From contig NZ_CP030280.1 in assembly GCF_003287895.1 (NCBI RefSeq), positions 2,362,501-2,426,500 of the forward strand: a stretch of 64,000 nt of DNA, read 5' to 3'. The position numbers and the translations under genes are program-made. This DNA is from Blautia argi. GTDB taxonomy: Bacteria > Bacillota > Clostridia > Lachnospirales > Lachnospiraceae. Below the pieces are notes generated by a model. It was not told the DNA's origin. It was given only the letters and a program-made list of their open reading frames with translations, and made no database searches. Below, piece after piece: positions 54,948 to 63,780 of the stretch (positions are counted from its first letter, which is position 1; every line of letters starts with the position of its first letter).

Positions 54948-54980
54948 ATTATACACTATTTTTTCTCCCTTGCGAAGGGA
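54948..54980 (-). promoter_or_regulatory. exoA-operon promoter with an overlapping palindrome
   Basis: TATAAT (54948-54953) and TTCGCA (54971-54976) are 17 bases apart. A perfect palindrome, TCCCTTGCGAAGGGA (54966-54980), covers the -35. It sits between two divergent genes, so a regulator could act on both. Confidence 0.6.
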
Positions 54981-54999
54981 AAAACTTTCCCCAAATTAC

Positions 55000-55029
55000 T
55001 TTACGAATTCCAAAAACAGAGTATATAAT
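55000..55029 (+). promoter_or_regulatory. promoter of the purF-like gene
   Basis: TTTACG (55000-55005) and TATAAT (55024-55029) are 18 bases apart. The leader is about 37 bases. Confidence 0.7.
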
Positions 55030-55072
55030 AAGAAGTACATTAAAATTTCTTATGCAAAAAAGGAGAACTACA

Positions 55073-56491
55073 ATGGGTGGAATATTTGGAGTAACTTCTA
55101 AATCAAGCTGTACTTTAGACTTATTTTTCGGCACAGACTATCATTCTCATCTGGGAACCAAACGCGGCGGTATGGCAGTATATGGGGAAAACGGCTTCAG
55201 CCGCTCTATCCACAATATTGAAAATACCCCGTTTCGTACCAAATTTGATGGAGATTTAGACGAGCTGGAAGGAAATGCCGGCATTGGCTGTATTTCCGAC
55301 AATGAACCGCAGCCTCTTCTGGTACAGTCCCATCTGGGAAGCTTTGCCATTACAACTGTGGGAAAAATTAATAACATGGACGAGCTGGTGGATATTTCCT
55401 ATAAAAACGGCTGTACACATTTCCTGGAAATGAGCGGCGGGTGTATCAATCCAACGGAAATGGTAGCGTCCTTAATTAACCAGCAGGCAACGATTGTAGA
55501 CGGTATCCGATACGCACAGAGTCTGATCCAGGGTTCCATGACCCTCCTTGTTCTGACTCCAAAGGGGATTTATGCTGCCAGGGACCGTATGGGACGAACC
55601 CCTGTAATTATCGGCGAAAAAGACGGCGCACACTGCGCTTCCTTTGAAAGCTTTGCCTACTTAAATCTGGGCTACGAAACTCTGCGGGAATTAGGTCCCG
55701 GAGAGATTGTATTTCTGACTCCGGAAGGAGTGGAAACTGTTTCCGAGCCTTTAAATGAGATGAAAATCTGTTCTTTCTTATGGGTATATTACGGCTACCC
55801 TACTTCCACTTATGAAGGGGTAAACGTGGAAAATATGCGCTATGACTGCGGTAAAAAACTTGCCCAAAGAGATGCTCAGAGAGATGATGTAAACCCGGAT
55901 CTTGTTGCCGGCGTTCCTGATTCCGGTATTGCCCATGCTATTGGCTATGCCAACGAATCCGGCATTCCGTTCTCCCGCCCATTTATTAAGTATACGCCAA
56001 CCTGGCCTCGGTCCTTTATGCCCTCCCGCCAGGAGCAGAGAAATCTGATTGCCAAAATGAAGCTGATTCCAGTAGAGGCCTTAATCAAAAACCGCAACCT
56101 GCTTTTGATTGATGACTCCATTGTGCGCGGTACTCAGCTTCGGGAAACAACAGAGTTTCTGTACAACAGCGGTGCAAAGGAAGTTCATATCCGCCCTGCC
56201 TGCCCGCCCCTTCTGTTTGGCTGTCCGTTTTTGAACTTCTCCCGCTCCAAATCTGAAATGGATTTGATCACCAGACGAATCATTGCAGCAAGAGAAGGGG
56301 AAAATGTAAGCCGTCAGGTACTGGATACCTATGCTGACCCGGATTCCCAAAATTATAAAGAAATGCTGGAGGAAATCGGCAAACAGTTAAATTTCACCAC
56401 CCTGCACTTCCACCGTCTGGACGATTTACTGGCATCTATCAACATTGAGCCATGTAAAGTATGCACCTACTGCTTTAACGGTAAAAAATAA
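55073..56491 (+). CDS. amidophosphoribosyltransferase-like protein lacking the nucleophile Cys
   Basis: PurF makes phosphoribosylamine from PRPP and glutamine. The 472-residue protein has a full class II glutamine-amidotransferase layout and a PRTase domain with LLLIDDSIVRGTQLRE near 345, GVPDSGIAHAIGYA and RSFMPSRQEQR. The N-terminus is GGIFGVTS, whereas active enzymes have Cys at the first position after Met or propeptide. Glycine there should abolish glutamine hydrolysis by the usual route. It may use ammonia or have another role. I start at 55073, with AAAGGAG ten bases upstream. A terminator follows. Confidence 0.88.
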   Translation: MGGIFGVTSKSSCTLDLFFGTDYHSHLGTKRGGMAVYGENGFSRSIHNIENTPFRTKFDGDLDELEGNAGIGCISDNEPQPLLVQSHLGSFAITTVGKINNMDELVDISYKNGCTHFLEMSGGCINPTEMVASLINQQATIVDGIRYAQSLIQGSMTLLVLTPKGIYAARDRMGRTPVIIGEKDGAHCASFESFAYLNLGYETLRELGPGEIVFLTPEGVETVSEPLNEMKICSFLWVYYGYPTSTYEGVNVENMRYDCGKKLAQRDAQRDDVNPDLVAGVPDSGIAHAIGYANESGIPFSRPFIKYTPTWPRSFMPSRQEQRNLIAKMKLIPVEALIKNRNLLLIDDSIVRGTQLRETTEFLYNSGAKEVHIRPACPPLLFGCPFLNFSRSKSEMDLITRRIIAAREGENVSRQVLDTYADPDSQNYKEMLEEIGKQLNFTTLHFHRLDDLLASINIEPCKVCTYCFNGKK

Positions 56492-56503
56492 GGCATATAA
56501 ATA

Positions 56504-56558
56504 GAGCTGCTGCATCAGGAATATTCTCATATGCACCTGATGTAGCAACTCCATTTTT
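56504..56558 (+). terminator. terminator of the purF-like gene
   Basis: GAGCTGCTGCATCAGG pairs with CCTGATGTAGCAACTC over 16 positions with two G-U pairs. A T tract follows on the plus strand. recO ends 28 bases beyond on the other strand. Confidence 0.88.
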
Positions 56559-56585
56559 ATAAATCCATATCTGATGCTGCAATCC

Positions 56586-57329
56586 TCACATCATCATTCT
56601 TAATATTTCCAGACTTTTAAACTCCTTATCTATGTAGCGCTTCCGATAGGCTCGCATCACTCTTCCAACTTCTTCCAGAATTTCCTTATTTACAGTAAAG
56701 GAATACAGATTCTCCAACTTGGCTGCAATGATAAACTGCAGAGTATACAGTGCCGACACGCTGATATGTATCAACCCCTTCTCCAGCCTTCCACATTCTT
56801 CGCAGAAAACACCTGACTGCTCTGCAGAAAACCAGCAAATCTGCTCTGCAGTGCCGCAGGAACTACAGGTAAACACAGAGGGATACTCTCCGTTTATAGT
56901 CATTGCCTTCAATTCAAAAACGTACCGTATCAGCTCATTGTCCATTTGCTGTCTTATAAGAGCCTTTAAGGTCACATACAAAAGATTCAACATCTGGGTT
57001 TCATCTGTATTTTCGCTGGAATAATACTCTGCCAGCTCCAGAAAATAAAACCCATAGTAAACCCCTGGCTGTATGGACGCCAGCTCTGAAAAATATTCTG
57101 TCACAGAAGCGGAACGCATCTGATAAGCGGTTCTGCCCTCGTACAAAAAGAAGGAGCCAAAGACAAAGGGATTTGACACTGCCAAAAGAGGACTGTTCTG
57201 TCTTCTTGCCCCCTTGGCAAACACGGTGATTTTTCCCCGTTCCCTGGTGAGAAGCACCAACCTTTTATCATACTCTCCCACCGCCATGGCAGACAGCACC
57301 ATGCCGGTTACTGTAATGAAATCACTCAT
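56586..57329 (-). CDS. recO: DNA repair protein RecO
   Basis: RecO works with RecR to load RecA on single-stranded DNA. The 247-residue protein has an N-terminal OB fold ([35 protein letters not shown]), a helical middle and a zinc site CSSCG with CEECG near 150-175. Length is normal. It shares one base with the end of era, as in many Firmicutes. Confidence 0.97.
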   Translation of the reverse strand: MSDFITVTGMVLSAMAVGEYDKRLVLLTRERGKITVFAKGARRQNSPLLAVSNPFVFGSFFLYEGRTAYQMRSASVTEYFSELASIQPGVYYGFYFLELAEYYSSENTDETQMLNLLYVTLKALIRQQMDNELIRYVFELKAMTINGEYPSVFTCSSCGTAEQICWFSAEQSGVFCEECGRLEKGLIHISVSALYTLQFIIAAKLENLYSFTVNKEILEEVGRVMRAYRKRYIDKEFKSLEILRMMM

Positions 57330-58234
57330 CAGATTTCCTTCTTATCATATCCGAAGTTTTTAATCAGGTAATCGCTATCTCTCCAGTCCTTCTTTACCTT
57401 TACCCAGAGTTTCAGATTCACCTTCATATCCAGCATTTTTTCAATTTCAAATCTGGCAGCGCTTCCGATTTTTTTCAGCATAACGCCCTGCTTTCCTATG
57501 ATAATTCCCTTATGGGAATCCCTTTCGCAGATAATGGTGGCGTCAATATCCACCAGATTTCCCTGGGGGCGTTCTTTCATTCTGTCAATAGTTACCGCAA
57601 TCCCGTGGGGAATTTCCTCGTCCAGAGTCCGCAGCGCTTTTTCCCGAATCATCTCTGCCACAATCTGCCTCTGAGGCTGGTCTGTCACCGTATCCTCGTC
57701 ATAAAACTGAGGCCCGTAAGGCAGGTACTTGAAGATACACTCTAAAAGTGTGTCCAGATTCTGGGAACGAAGGGCTGATACCGGCACAATTTCCGCAAAA
57801 TCACAGATATTTCTGTATGCATCAATAAAGCCTGCCACCTCGCTCTTTTTCACAGTGTCCACCTTGTTGATAACCAGAATCACCGGAAGCTTGCAAAGTC
57901 TTAACTGATCTGCAATATGGCGTTCACCTGCGCCAATAAAATTCGTTGGCTCCACCAGCCACAAAATCACATCTGCATCTTTAAAAGTTCGCTGGGCAAC
58001 ATTGACCATGTATTCGCCCAGCTTGTTTTTCGCCTTGTGAATCCCCGGTGTGTCCAAAAATACCACCTGTCCCCGCTCATCTGTGTACACGGTCTGGATT
58101 TTATTTCTGGTTGTCTGGGGCTTTCTGGACGTAATGGCAATTTTTTGTCCGATTAAGTGATTCATCAGCGTGGACTTTCCCACGTTGGGTCTGCCGATAA
58201 TAGCGGCAAACCCTGACTTAAACTCTGTGTTCAT
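57329..58234 (-). CDS. era: GTPase Era
   Basis: Era is an essential GTPase that binds the 3' end of 16S rRNA during small-subunit assembly. The 301-residue protein has G1 [14 protein letters not shown] near 14, G3 [10 protein letters not shown] near 60, G4 NKVDTVKK near 122 and a C-terminal KH domain ([20 protein letters not shown]). It lies 12 bases after the M16 peptidase gene and joins recO. Nothing unusual. Confidence 0.97.
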   Translation of the reverse strand: MNTEFKSGFAAIIGRPNVGKSTLMNHLIGQKIAITSRKPQTTRNKIQTVYTDERGQVVFLDTPGIHKAKNKLGEYMVNVAQRTFKDADVILWLVEPTNFIGAGERHIADQLRLCKLPVILVINKVDTVKKSEVAGFIDAYRNICDFAEIVPVSALRSQNLDTLLECIFKYLPYGPQFYDEDTVTDQPQRQIVAEMIREKALRTLDEEIPHGIAVTIDRMKERPQGNLVDIDATIICERDSHKGIIIGKQGVMLKKIGSAARFEIEKMLDMKVNLKLWVKVKKDWRDSDYLIKNFGYDKKEI

Positions 58235-58246
58235 ATACTCTCCTTT

Positions 58247-61165
58247 TTACAATAAATGTCTGACCTCGCCAAACACCTTTTTCTCCTGTTCGAGTTTCTC
58301 CTCGCTGCCAATGACACAAATGCGGTTCTGTTCCATCATGGCGTCCACAATTCCTGCCAGGCTGCGGATATCCTCCGGCTGCGCCTCTAAAATTTCCCTG
58401 CGCTCTTTCTGCAAATCCTCCTCCGTAATGTTGGAAAACCATGCGTTTAGGGACATGCTTCCCTTTGCAGAAGGTGTCAGCGGCGTATCGGTTTCGCTTA
58501 TGGTTCCGATAATATATTTTGTCATTTCTCTTTCATCAGCCTCAAAGGAACGAATGAAATCTCCTGTCTTTTTAAATACCTCCAAAGTTTTTGTAAGATT
58601 CGGGTCACGGTAGGATACCAGGAACCCATCTCCGTTTCGTCTAAAGGAACTCATGCACCCGTAAGCGCCGCCCTTGACACGGATATTCATCCAGAGATAT
58701 TCATAGCTTAACATCACCTTTAAAATCCGCAGAGCGCCGGTATAGGTGTATCCTGCCTCCTTAAAGTTTCCTGCTGCTGCTACATACTGCACCTGTCCTG
58801 ATGTCTTAAAACCCTCATTTCGCACCGTAAATTTCGGCTTTTCTTCTCCCATTTCCACTGCACAGGTATACAGCTTTTCTTTCAGCTTCTCTACTTGTTT
58901 TTCCAGCTCTTCATATCCTTTGTCATCTGCGGTGTAGCTGACCACCAGATTCTCCGGTCTGAACACATAGAGCATAAGCTCCTTTAAGCTGGAAATAAGT
59001 TCTTCTTTTCTCTCCTGGAATTTTTTCTCTATTTCATCTATGAATTTGTAAAATTCAATTCCCGCTATTTTTTCCTGGAAATTAGAATTTTCCGAGAAAT
59101 AAGAAAGGGCTCTCATCACGGCTGTGCTGTGACCGGCTGCTGCCAGGCTCATCTGCAGTCTGGATTTCATCTTTGCCAGAATTTCATACAACCTCTTTTC
59201 ATCATCAAAGCAGGACGTCCCGATAATCTCTTTAATCATACCAAATACAAAAGGAATATCCTGATACAAAGCCTTTGCCCTTACCCCCATAACATGAATT
59301 GTCCGGCTGTTGTCCTGTGCATCGCCGAATACCTGTATGCCAAAAGTAATGCCCCCACTTCTTGCATTGATTTCATTAAAAAGCTCTCCGTATTTATAAT
59401 GCGCGGTATCCACATATCCCAGAACAGATTTCAAAATTCCCAGATACGGAATCAAATGTTCAGGCACCTGCTTTAAGTCAAAGAGCAAATCCAGATAGCC
59501 AATGCCGTTTGTATACAGATTGTGGTGAAGCACCAGGGTATCTCCCACTTTCTTTTCTGTATTATAAAGCTTTGCCGCCTCTTTTCCGATATCACTTCTC
59601 TTTAAAAGAGGAATGGTGCGAAGAGCTTCCTCTGTTTCAGGCTCGTCCTGGTATGCCTTCAAATGTCTGGTATCTTCCACAAGCCTCTGAATTTCCTCCT
59701 GGCTTAAGGACGCCTTATAAGCAGCCAGTTTTTCCTCCAGTTCTCTGTCTTCCTGAACTGCCAGCCCTCTTTTGGGATTGACCACTACAATGGAAGCATG
59801 TGTGTTTGTGAGCAGATATTTTTCAATCAATTCTTCAAAATATCCGGTATTTGCTTTTTCCTTTAATTTTTCAAACACAGCAAGGCGCATCACATGGTCA
59901 AAAGGCTTGCTGTCATCATACAGCCAACTGTCAAACACATCAATGCCGTACATCAGTCCCTTGGGGAAAGAAGAAAAATCAGCCTCTCTGAAACGGAATT
60001 CCATGTAATTGATGCCTGCTGCAATGGCTTTCTGATCCACGCCATTTTCTGCGATTTCCTTTAATGTAGTCTGAATCAGAGAAACGAATTTTTCTTTATC
60101 CTGAGGATTGGCATTTTTTGCCACAATGGAAAAGAAGGGCTGATAGATACCGTCCTCATAGGATCCCATAATATCCTTGCCGATTCCTGCATCTAAAAGT
60201 GCCTGCTTTAAGGGCGCTCCCGGGGCGCTTAAAAGGGTGTAATCCAGCACCTCAAAGGCAGTGCAGGTTTCCACGTCCAGACTATCTCCCACTACCACAT
60301 TATATGAAAGATAAGAATTTTCCTCCTCTGGTTCACTCTCTGTAATGGAATATTCCATTTCCAGCTCCCGCACCTTTTCAAAGGGCTTCTGCAGTGGAAT
60401 CTCTGAAGGTACCGGGATTTTGTCATACTGACTTAAATATTCTTTATCCAGCCAGTTCAAACGCTCTTCCATATCCATATCACCATAGAGATAAATATAG
60501 CTGTTTGCAGGGTGATAATATCTGCTGTGGAAGGACAGGAAATCCGAATATTTCAATTCCGGAATATGCTTCGGGTCACCTCCGGATTCCACACCGTATG
60601 GAGTATCCGGAAACAGGGAATTAAAAATTTCCCTCTCCAGAACATCTTCCGGGGAAGAAAACGCGCCTTTCATTTCATTGTAAACCACACCGTTTAGCTT
60701 AAGGGGACCGTCTTCTTCCTCCAGCTCATAATGCCAGCCCTCCTGACGGAAAATTTCTTCCTTTTCATAAATGTTTGGGAAAAACACTGCGTCCAGATAC
60801 ACATGCATTAAATTTTTAAAATCCTGCTCATTGCAGCTTGCCACCGGATACATGGTTTTATCCGGATACGTCATGGCATTTAAAAAGGTATTTAAAGAAC
60901 CTTTCACCAGCTCTACAAAAGGATCCTTTAAGGGATATTTTTGGGAGCCGCACAACACGCTGTGTTCCAAAATGTGCGCTACACCTGTACTGTCTGCAGG
61001 CGGAGTGCGGAAAGCAATATTAAATACTTTATTGTCATCGTCGTTTTCCAGAAGCATAACTCTTGCACCGCTTTTTTTATGCTTCAGAAGATAGCCTTTT
61101 GAATGAATATCAGGAATATCCTGTGTTAATACCAGCTCGTAAGCCGGAACCTGCTCAATTCTCAT
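58247..61165 (-). CDS. M16C-type zinc metallopeptidase (PreP/Cym1-like)
   Basis: The 972-residue enzyme is a two-halved peptidase that degrades peptides inside a closed chamber. The inverted zinc motif is in STGVAHILEHSVLCG near 65, with the third ligand in NGVVYNEMKGAFSSPED near 155. The second half repeats the fold without the zinc site, and GGAYGCMSSFRRNGDGFLV near 860 supplies the conserved Arg/Tyr region. I start at 61165 because GGAGG fits there. The 55 upstream codons run through the promoter. It is the first gene before era and recO. Confidence 0.92.
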   Translation of the reverse strand: MRIEQVPAYELVLTQDIPDIHSKGYLLKHKKSGARVMLLENDDDNKVFNIAFRTPPADSTGVAHILEHSVLCGSQKYPLKDPFVELVKGSLNTFLNAMTYPDKTMYPVASCNEQDFKNLMHVYLDAVFFPNIYEKEEIFRQEGWHYELEEEDGPLKLNGVVYNEMKGAFSSPEDVLEREIFNSLFPDTPYGVESGGDPKHIPELKYSDFLSFHSRYYHPANSYIYLYGDMDMEERLNWLDKEYLSQYDKIPVPSEIPLQKPFEKVRELEMEYSITESEPEEENSYLSYNVVVGDSLDVETCTAFEVLDYTLLSAPGAPLKQALLDAGIGKDIMGSYEDGIYQPFFSIVAKNANPQDKEKFVSLIQTTLKEIAENGVDQKAIAAGINYMEFRFREADFSSFPKGLMYGIDVFDSWLYDDSKPFDHVMRLAVFEKLKEKANTGYFEELIEKYLLTNTHASIVVVNPKRGLAVQEDRELEEKLAAYKASLSQEEIQRLVEDTRHLKAYQDEPETEEALRTIPLLKRSDIGKEAAKLYNTEKKVGDTLVLHHNLYTNGIGYLDLLFDLKQVPEHLIPYLGILKSVLGYVDTAHYKYGELFNEINARSGGITFGIQVFGDAQDNSRTIHVMGVRAKALYQDIPFVFGMIKEIIGTSCFDDEKRLYEILAKMKSRLQMSLAAAGHSTAVMRALSYFSENSNFQEKIAGIEFYKFIDEIEKKFQERKEELISSLKELMLYVFRPENLVVSYTADDKGYEELEKQVEKLKEKLYTCAVEMGEEKPKFTVRNEGFKTSGQVQYVAAAGNFKEAGYTYTGALRILKVMLSYEYLWMNIRVKGGAYGCMSSFRRNGDGFLVSYRDPNLTKTLEVFKKTGDFIRSFEADEREMTKYIIGTISETDTPLTPSAKGSMSLNAWFSNITEEDLQKERREILEAQPEDIRSLAGIVDAMMEQNRICVIGSEEKLEQEKKVFGEVRHLL

Positions 61166-61208
61166 TGTCTTTCCTCCATATTCTTTTCTGTCTTCATATA
61201 TAGGATAT

Positions 61209-61219
61209 AGTATAGCACA
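61209..61219 (-). promoter_or_regulatory. extended -10 promoter of the M16-era-recO operon
   Basis: The minus strand reads TGTGCTATACT, with TATACT at 61209-61214. It lies about 44 bases before the start codon. The -35 is weak. Confidence 0.6.
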
Positions 61220-61253
61220 GTTTCCACTTTCTTGATAGGGGATTTTCCACAGG

Positions 61254-61283
61254 AAAAAGACAGCGGTATGCCGCTGCCTTTTT
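61254..61283 (-). terminator. terminator of the phosphoribosyltransferase-like gene
   Basis: CAGCGG and CCGCTG form a 6-bp GC stem around TATG, with runs of five A or T on both sides. It separates this gene from the M16 gene. Confidence 0.85.
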
Positions 61284-61304
61284 CGGCTCTGAACTTTCCG
61301 TTCC

Positions 61305-61952
61305 CTATAATTTTGAATACCCGTATCCATTTACAATGGCGTCAATTTTCTCCTTTCTCTGGCACATGGGACATTTTTCTGCAGGATAGGATTCATAATT
61401 CGGAATGTCCTGTTTGCTGAAGACTGCATTAATATCAATTCCTGCTACTTTATTTACAGCGCTGAAAATTGCGGAAACACCCTGTATCTTGCCGCCATAG
61501 TACAACACGGTTTCTATACACTGCTGCAGGGTGGCACCCGTGGTAATAGAACCCATTAAAATCACGGTATTCCGGTTCCGTACCATGTTCTGGATATTAT
61601 CTCTGAGAATCATCTGTCCATTTGCATTAAATTCCGGAGTTACAATGTAAATGGTCTTATGTGCATTCATGGAAAGCACACCTGCTTTTGCCAGTTCCTC
61701 TGCCAGAAATGCCCCCACTACCTCCAGCCCGTCCAGACAGATAATACTGTCTACCGGTGTGGTTGTTTCATACCTTACAGACAGCAGTCTGGCAATTCTG
61801 GCAGCCTCTGCACATCTGGTTTTCATAGTAGTCATTTCCAGATAATGGGTGATGTGGGACTGGGAAGTAACAAAATGCCCCGGCATAACCTTTAACTGAA
61901 TCTTTTCGTCCCCTTTTGCATACACCTTAAACATTCTTGCTTCCATATCCAT
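61305..61952 (-). CDS. orotate phosphoribosyltransferase-like protein
   Basis: The 215-residue protein has a type I phosphoribosyltransferase fold: SIICLDGLEVVGAFLAEEL near 75, and SITTGATLQQCIETVLYYGG near 140 in the PRPP-loop position. True enzymes carry two acidic residues before that loop; here the sequence is VILMGSITTGAT, so PRPP binding or catalysis is doubtful. A CPMC pair near the end may bind zinc. I start at 61952, after AAGGAGG. It is not in a pyrimidine operon and pyrE is elsewhere, so its role is open. Confidence 0.8.
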   Translation of the reverse strand: MDMEARMFKVYAKGDEKIQLKVMPGHFVTSQSHITHYLEMTTMKTRCAEAARIARLLSVRYETTTPVDSIICLDGLEVVGAFLAEELAKAGVLSMNAHKTIYIVTPEFNANGQMILRDNIQNMVRNRNTVILMGSITTGATLQQCIETVLYYGGKIQGVSAIFSAVNKVAGIDINAVFSKQDIPNYESYPAEKCPMCQRKEKIDAIVNGYGYSKL

Positions 61953-62052
61953 AAAAAATCCCTCCTTACTGCAAATTTTCTGATAATTCAATTATACCAC
62001 TGTCGTTATACAAAAGAAACAAAAAGTTCTCTTTTATTTTATATTTTCTTTC

Positions 62053-62081
62053 TTGACTGCGTAAAAACAATGTGGTATTTT
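62053..62081 (+). promoter_or_regulatory. promoter upstream of the CNNM leader
   Basis: TTGACT (62053-62058) and TATTTT (62076-62081) are 17 bases apart. The transcript would start near 62088 and pass through the leader peptide and the terminator. Confidence 0.7.
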
Positions 62082-62122
62082 ATTGCTTAATCAAAACAAA
62101 CGAAAGGAAGTGAAGACACAGC

Positions 62123-62197
62123 ATGGACGATGGTCCCGGGCATTCCCCTGAAAAGAATACAAACATCACTCTTCCATGTGATATTATGAATAGATAA
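62123..62197 (+). CDS. 24-residue leader peptide before the CNNM/CorC gene
   Basis: An ATG at 62123 opens a 24-codon frame ending in TAA. The product starts MDDGPGHSP and continues EKNTNITLP. Acidic residues, glycines and prolines at the very start resemble nascent chains that destabilise ribosomes when Mg2+ is low. An AAAGGAAG run lies about 13 bases upstream, a little far. The terminator stem begins two bases after the stop codon, so a ribosome at the end of the frame would mask it. Confidence 0.55.
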   Translation: MDDGPGHSPEKNTNITLPCDIMNR

Positions 62198-62198
62198 C

Positions 62199-62275
62199 GG
62201 AGCTGCTGCACAGCCTGAAGGAATCTGCGTTTTTCATTCTTTCTTCTGTGGAGCCGCTCCTTTTTGTATTTTTTA
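62199..62275 (+). terminator. attenuator-type terminator before the CNNM/CorC gene
   Basis: GGAGCTGCTGCACAG (62199-62213) pairs with CTGTGGAGCCGCTCC (62246-62260) with two mismatches. T tracts follow at 62261-62275. The CNNM start codon is 65 bases further on with no separate promoter evident, so its expression probably needs read-through. Confidence 0.8.
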
Positions 62276-62324
62276 TCACGTTTTTTATCAGATTTTAAAA
62301 TTTTTTAATTTTCGGAGGAAGGTT

Positions 62325-63629
62325 ATGATTGGTTCAATTTTTTTATTAGTAATATTGATTTTATTAAACGCAGTCTTTGCCAGTGCAGAAATTGCCGTGC
62401 TTTCCATGAACGAGGCAAAATTAAAGCTGCTCACAGAACAGGGCAATAAAAAAGCGATAAAACTCACAAAACTCACCCGACAGCCTGCGCGCTTTCTGGC
62501 AACTATTCAGGTGGCAATCACCCTTGCAGGCTTCTTAAGCAGTGCTTTTGCCGCTGACTATTTTGCAGAACCTCTGGTGAGCATGCTTTTACAGGCAGGA
62601 ATTCCCGTTCCTGTGAAGGTGTTAAACTCTCTGTCCGTCATTGTTATTACCATTCTGTTATCTTATTTCAGTCTGGTCTTCGGCGAACTGGTTCCCAAAC
62701 GGATTGCCATGAAAAAGGCAGAAAGCCTGGCGCTTTCCCTTGCAGGAATTTTATATACCGTTTCCAGGGTCACTGCCCCTTTGGTTTCTCTTTTAACCGT
62801 GTCCACCAACGGCGTTTTAAAGCTTTTGGGCATCAACCCGGAGGCAACAGAGGAACAGGTTACAGAAGAAGAAATCCGCATGATGCTCTCTGAAGGTAGC
62901 CAGCAGGGAACTATTGCAAAAGATGAAACAGAAATCATTCAGAATGTCTTTGATTTTGATGATACCAGTGCAGAGCAGATTTGCACCCACAGAATTGACG
63001 TGCTTTCTTTAAATTACGAAGACAGCTTAAATACCTGGGAAGAACTTATTTTTAACAGCAGACATACCTATTATCCTGTCTATGGAAAAAATACAGATAA
63101 CATTGTAGGGATTCTGAACACCAGAGATTATTTTCGAACCAGCATAAAAACAAAAGAATCTATTTTAAAAAATGCTCTGGAAACCCCCTGGTTTGTGCCG
63201 GAAAACCGAAAAGCCAACGTGCTGTTTCAGGAAATGAAAAAGAGCAGACACTATTTTGCTGTGCTGATAGATGAATACGGCGGCATGTCCGGTATTATCA
63301 CGCTGCATGATTTAATGGAAGCTCTTGTAGGAGATTTGTACGAGGAAGAAGACGACCTGCAGCGCCCTGAAATTCTGAAGACAGATGAAAACACCTGGAA
63401 CATTCTTGGCAGCGCAAGCCTTGACGATGTGGCAAAAGCCCTGGATATCAAACTGCCTGTGGAGCGCTATGACACATATAACGGCTATGTCTGTGATATT
63501 ATCGGACGCATACCCGCTTCCGGTGAAAACTTTGCCTGTGAAGCAGACGGACTTATGATACAGGTACATACAATTGTAAACCACTGCATTGGAGAAAGCA
63601 CGGTGCAGGTAATACAGAAAGAACTGTAA
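62325..63629 (+). CDS. CNNM/CorC (hemolysin C) family membrane transporter
   Basis: The 434-residue protein has an N-terminal DUF21 membrane domain with about four segments (FASAEIAVLSMNEAKL, ARFLATIQVAITLAGFLSSAFA, SLVFGELVPKRIAMKKAE), a CBS pair from about 205 (ICTHRIDVLSLNYEDSL, VGILNTRDYFR, YFAVLIDEYGGMSGIIT) and a C-terminal CorC/HlyC domain. Relatives such as MpfA act in Mg2+ efflux. CGGAGGAAGG precedes the start. It follows a leader peptide and an attenuator-type terminator. Confidence 0.94.
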   Translation: MIGSIFLLVILILLNAVFASAEIAVLSMNEAKLKLLTEQGNKKAIKLTKLTRQPARFLATIQVAITLAGFLSSAFAADYFAEPLVSMLLQAGIPVPVKVLNSLSVIVITILLSYFSLVFGELVPKRIAMKKAESLALSLAGILYTVSRVTAPLVSLLTVSTNGVLKLLGINPEATEEQVTEEEIRMMLSEGSQQGTIAKDETEIIQNVFDFDDTSAEQICTHRIDVLSLNYEDSLNTWEELIFNSRHTYYPVYGKNTDNIVGILNTRDYFRTSIKTKESILKNALETPWFVPENRKANVLFQEMKKSRHYFAVLIDEYGGMSGIITLHDLMEALVGDLYEEEDDLQRPEILKTDENTWNILGSASLDDVAKALDIKLPVERYDTYNGYVCDIIGRIPASGENFACEADGLMIQVHTIVNHCIGESTVQVIQKEL

Positions 63630-63702
63630 CCATGACAATGCTTCTCTTATTGACCTGTTGTATCTGTGGCAGACAAAAACCTTGCTGAAAGGAAAGTCTT
63701 TT

Positions 63703-63756
63703 ATAAAAAATCTGCAAAAGACTGATGTATGTCTTTTCATCATCAGTCTTTTGCAG
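63703..63756 (-). terminator. terminator of the IMP dehydrogenase gene
   Basis: CTGCAAAAGACTGATG and its exact complement form a 16-bp stem with a 13-base loop, followed on the minus strand by a T tract at 63703-63711. It lies 25 bases after the gene. Confidence 0.9.
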
Positions 63757-63780
63757 GAGCCAATAGGCAATACGTTTCTT

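Noticed and set aside
50654..54980. LexA/SOS boxes near dinB and exoA
   Set aside because: No CGAAC-N4-GTTCG-type sequence was found upstream of either gene.
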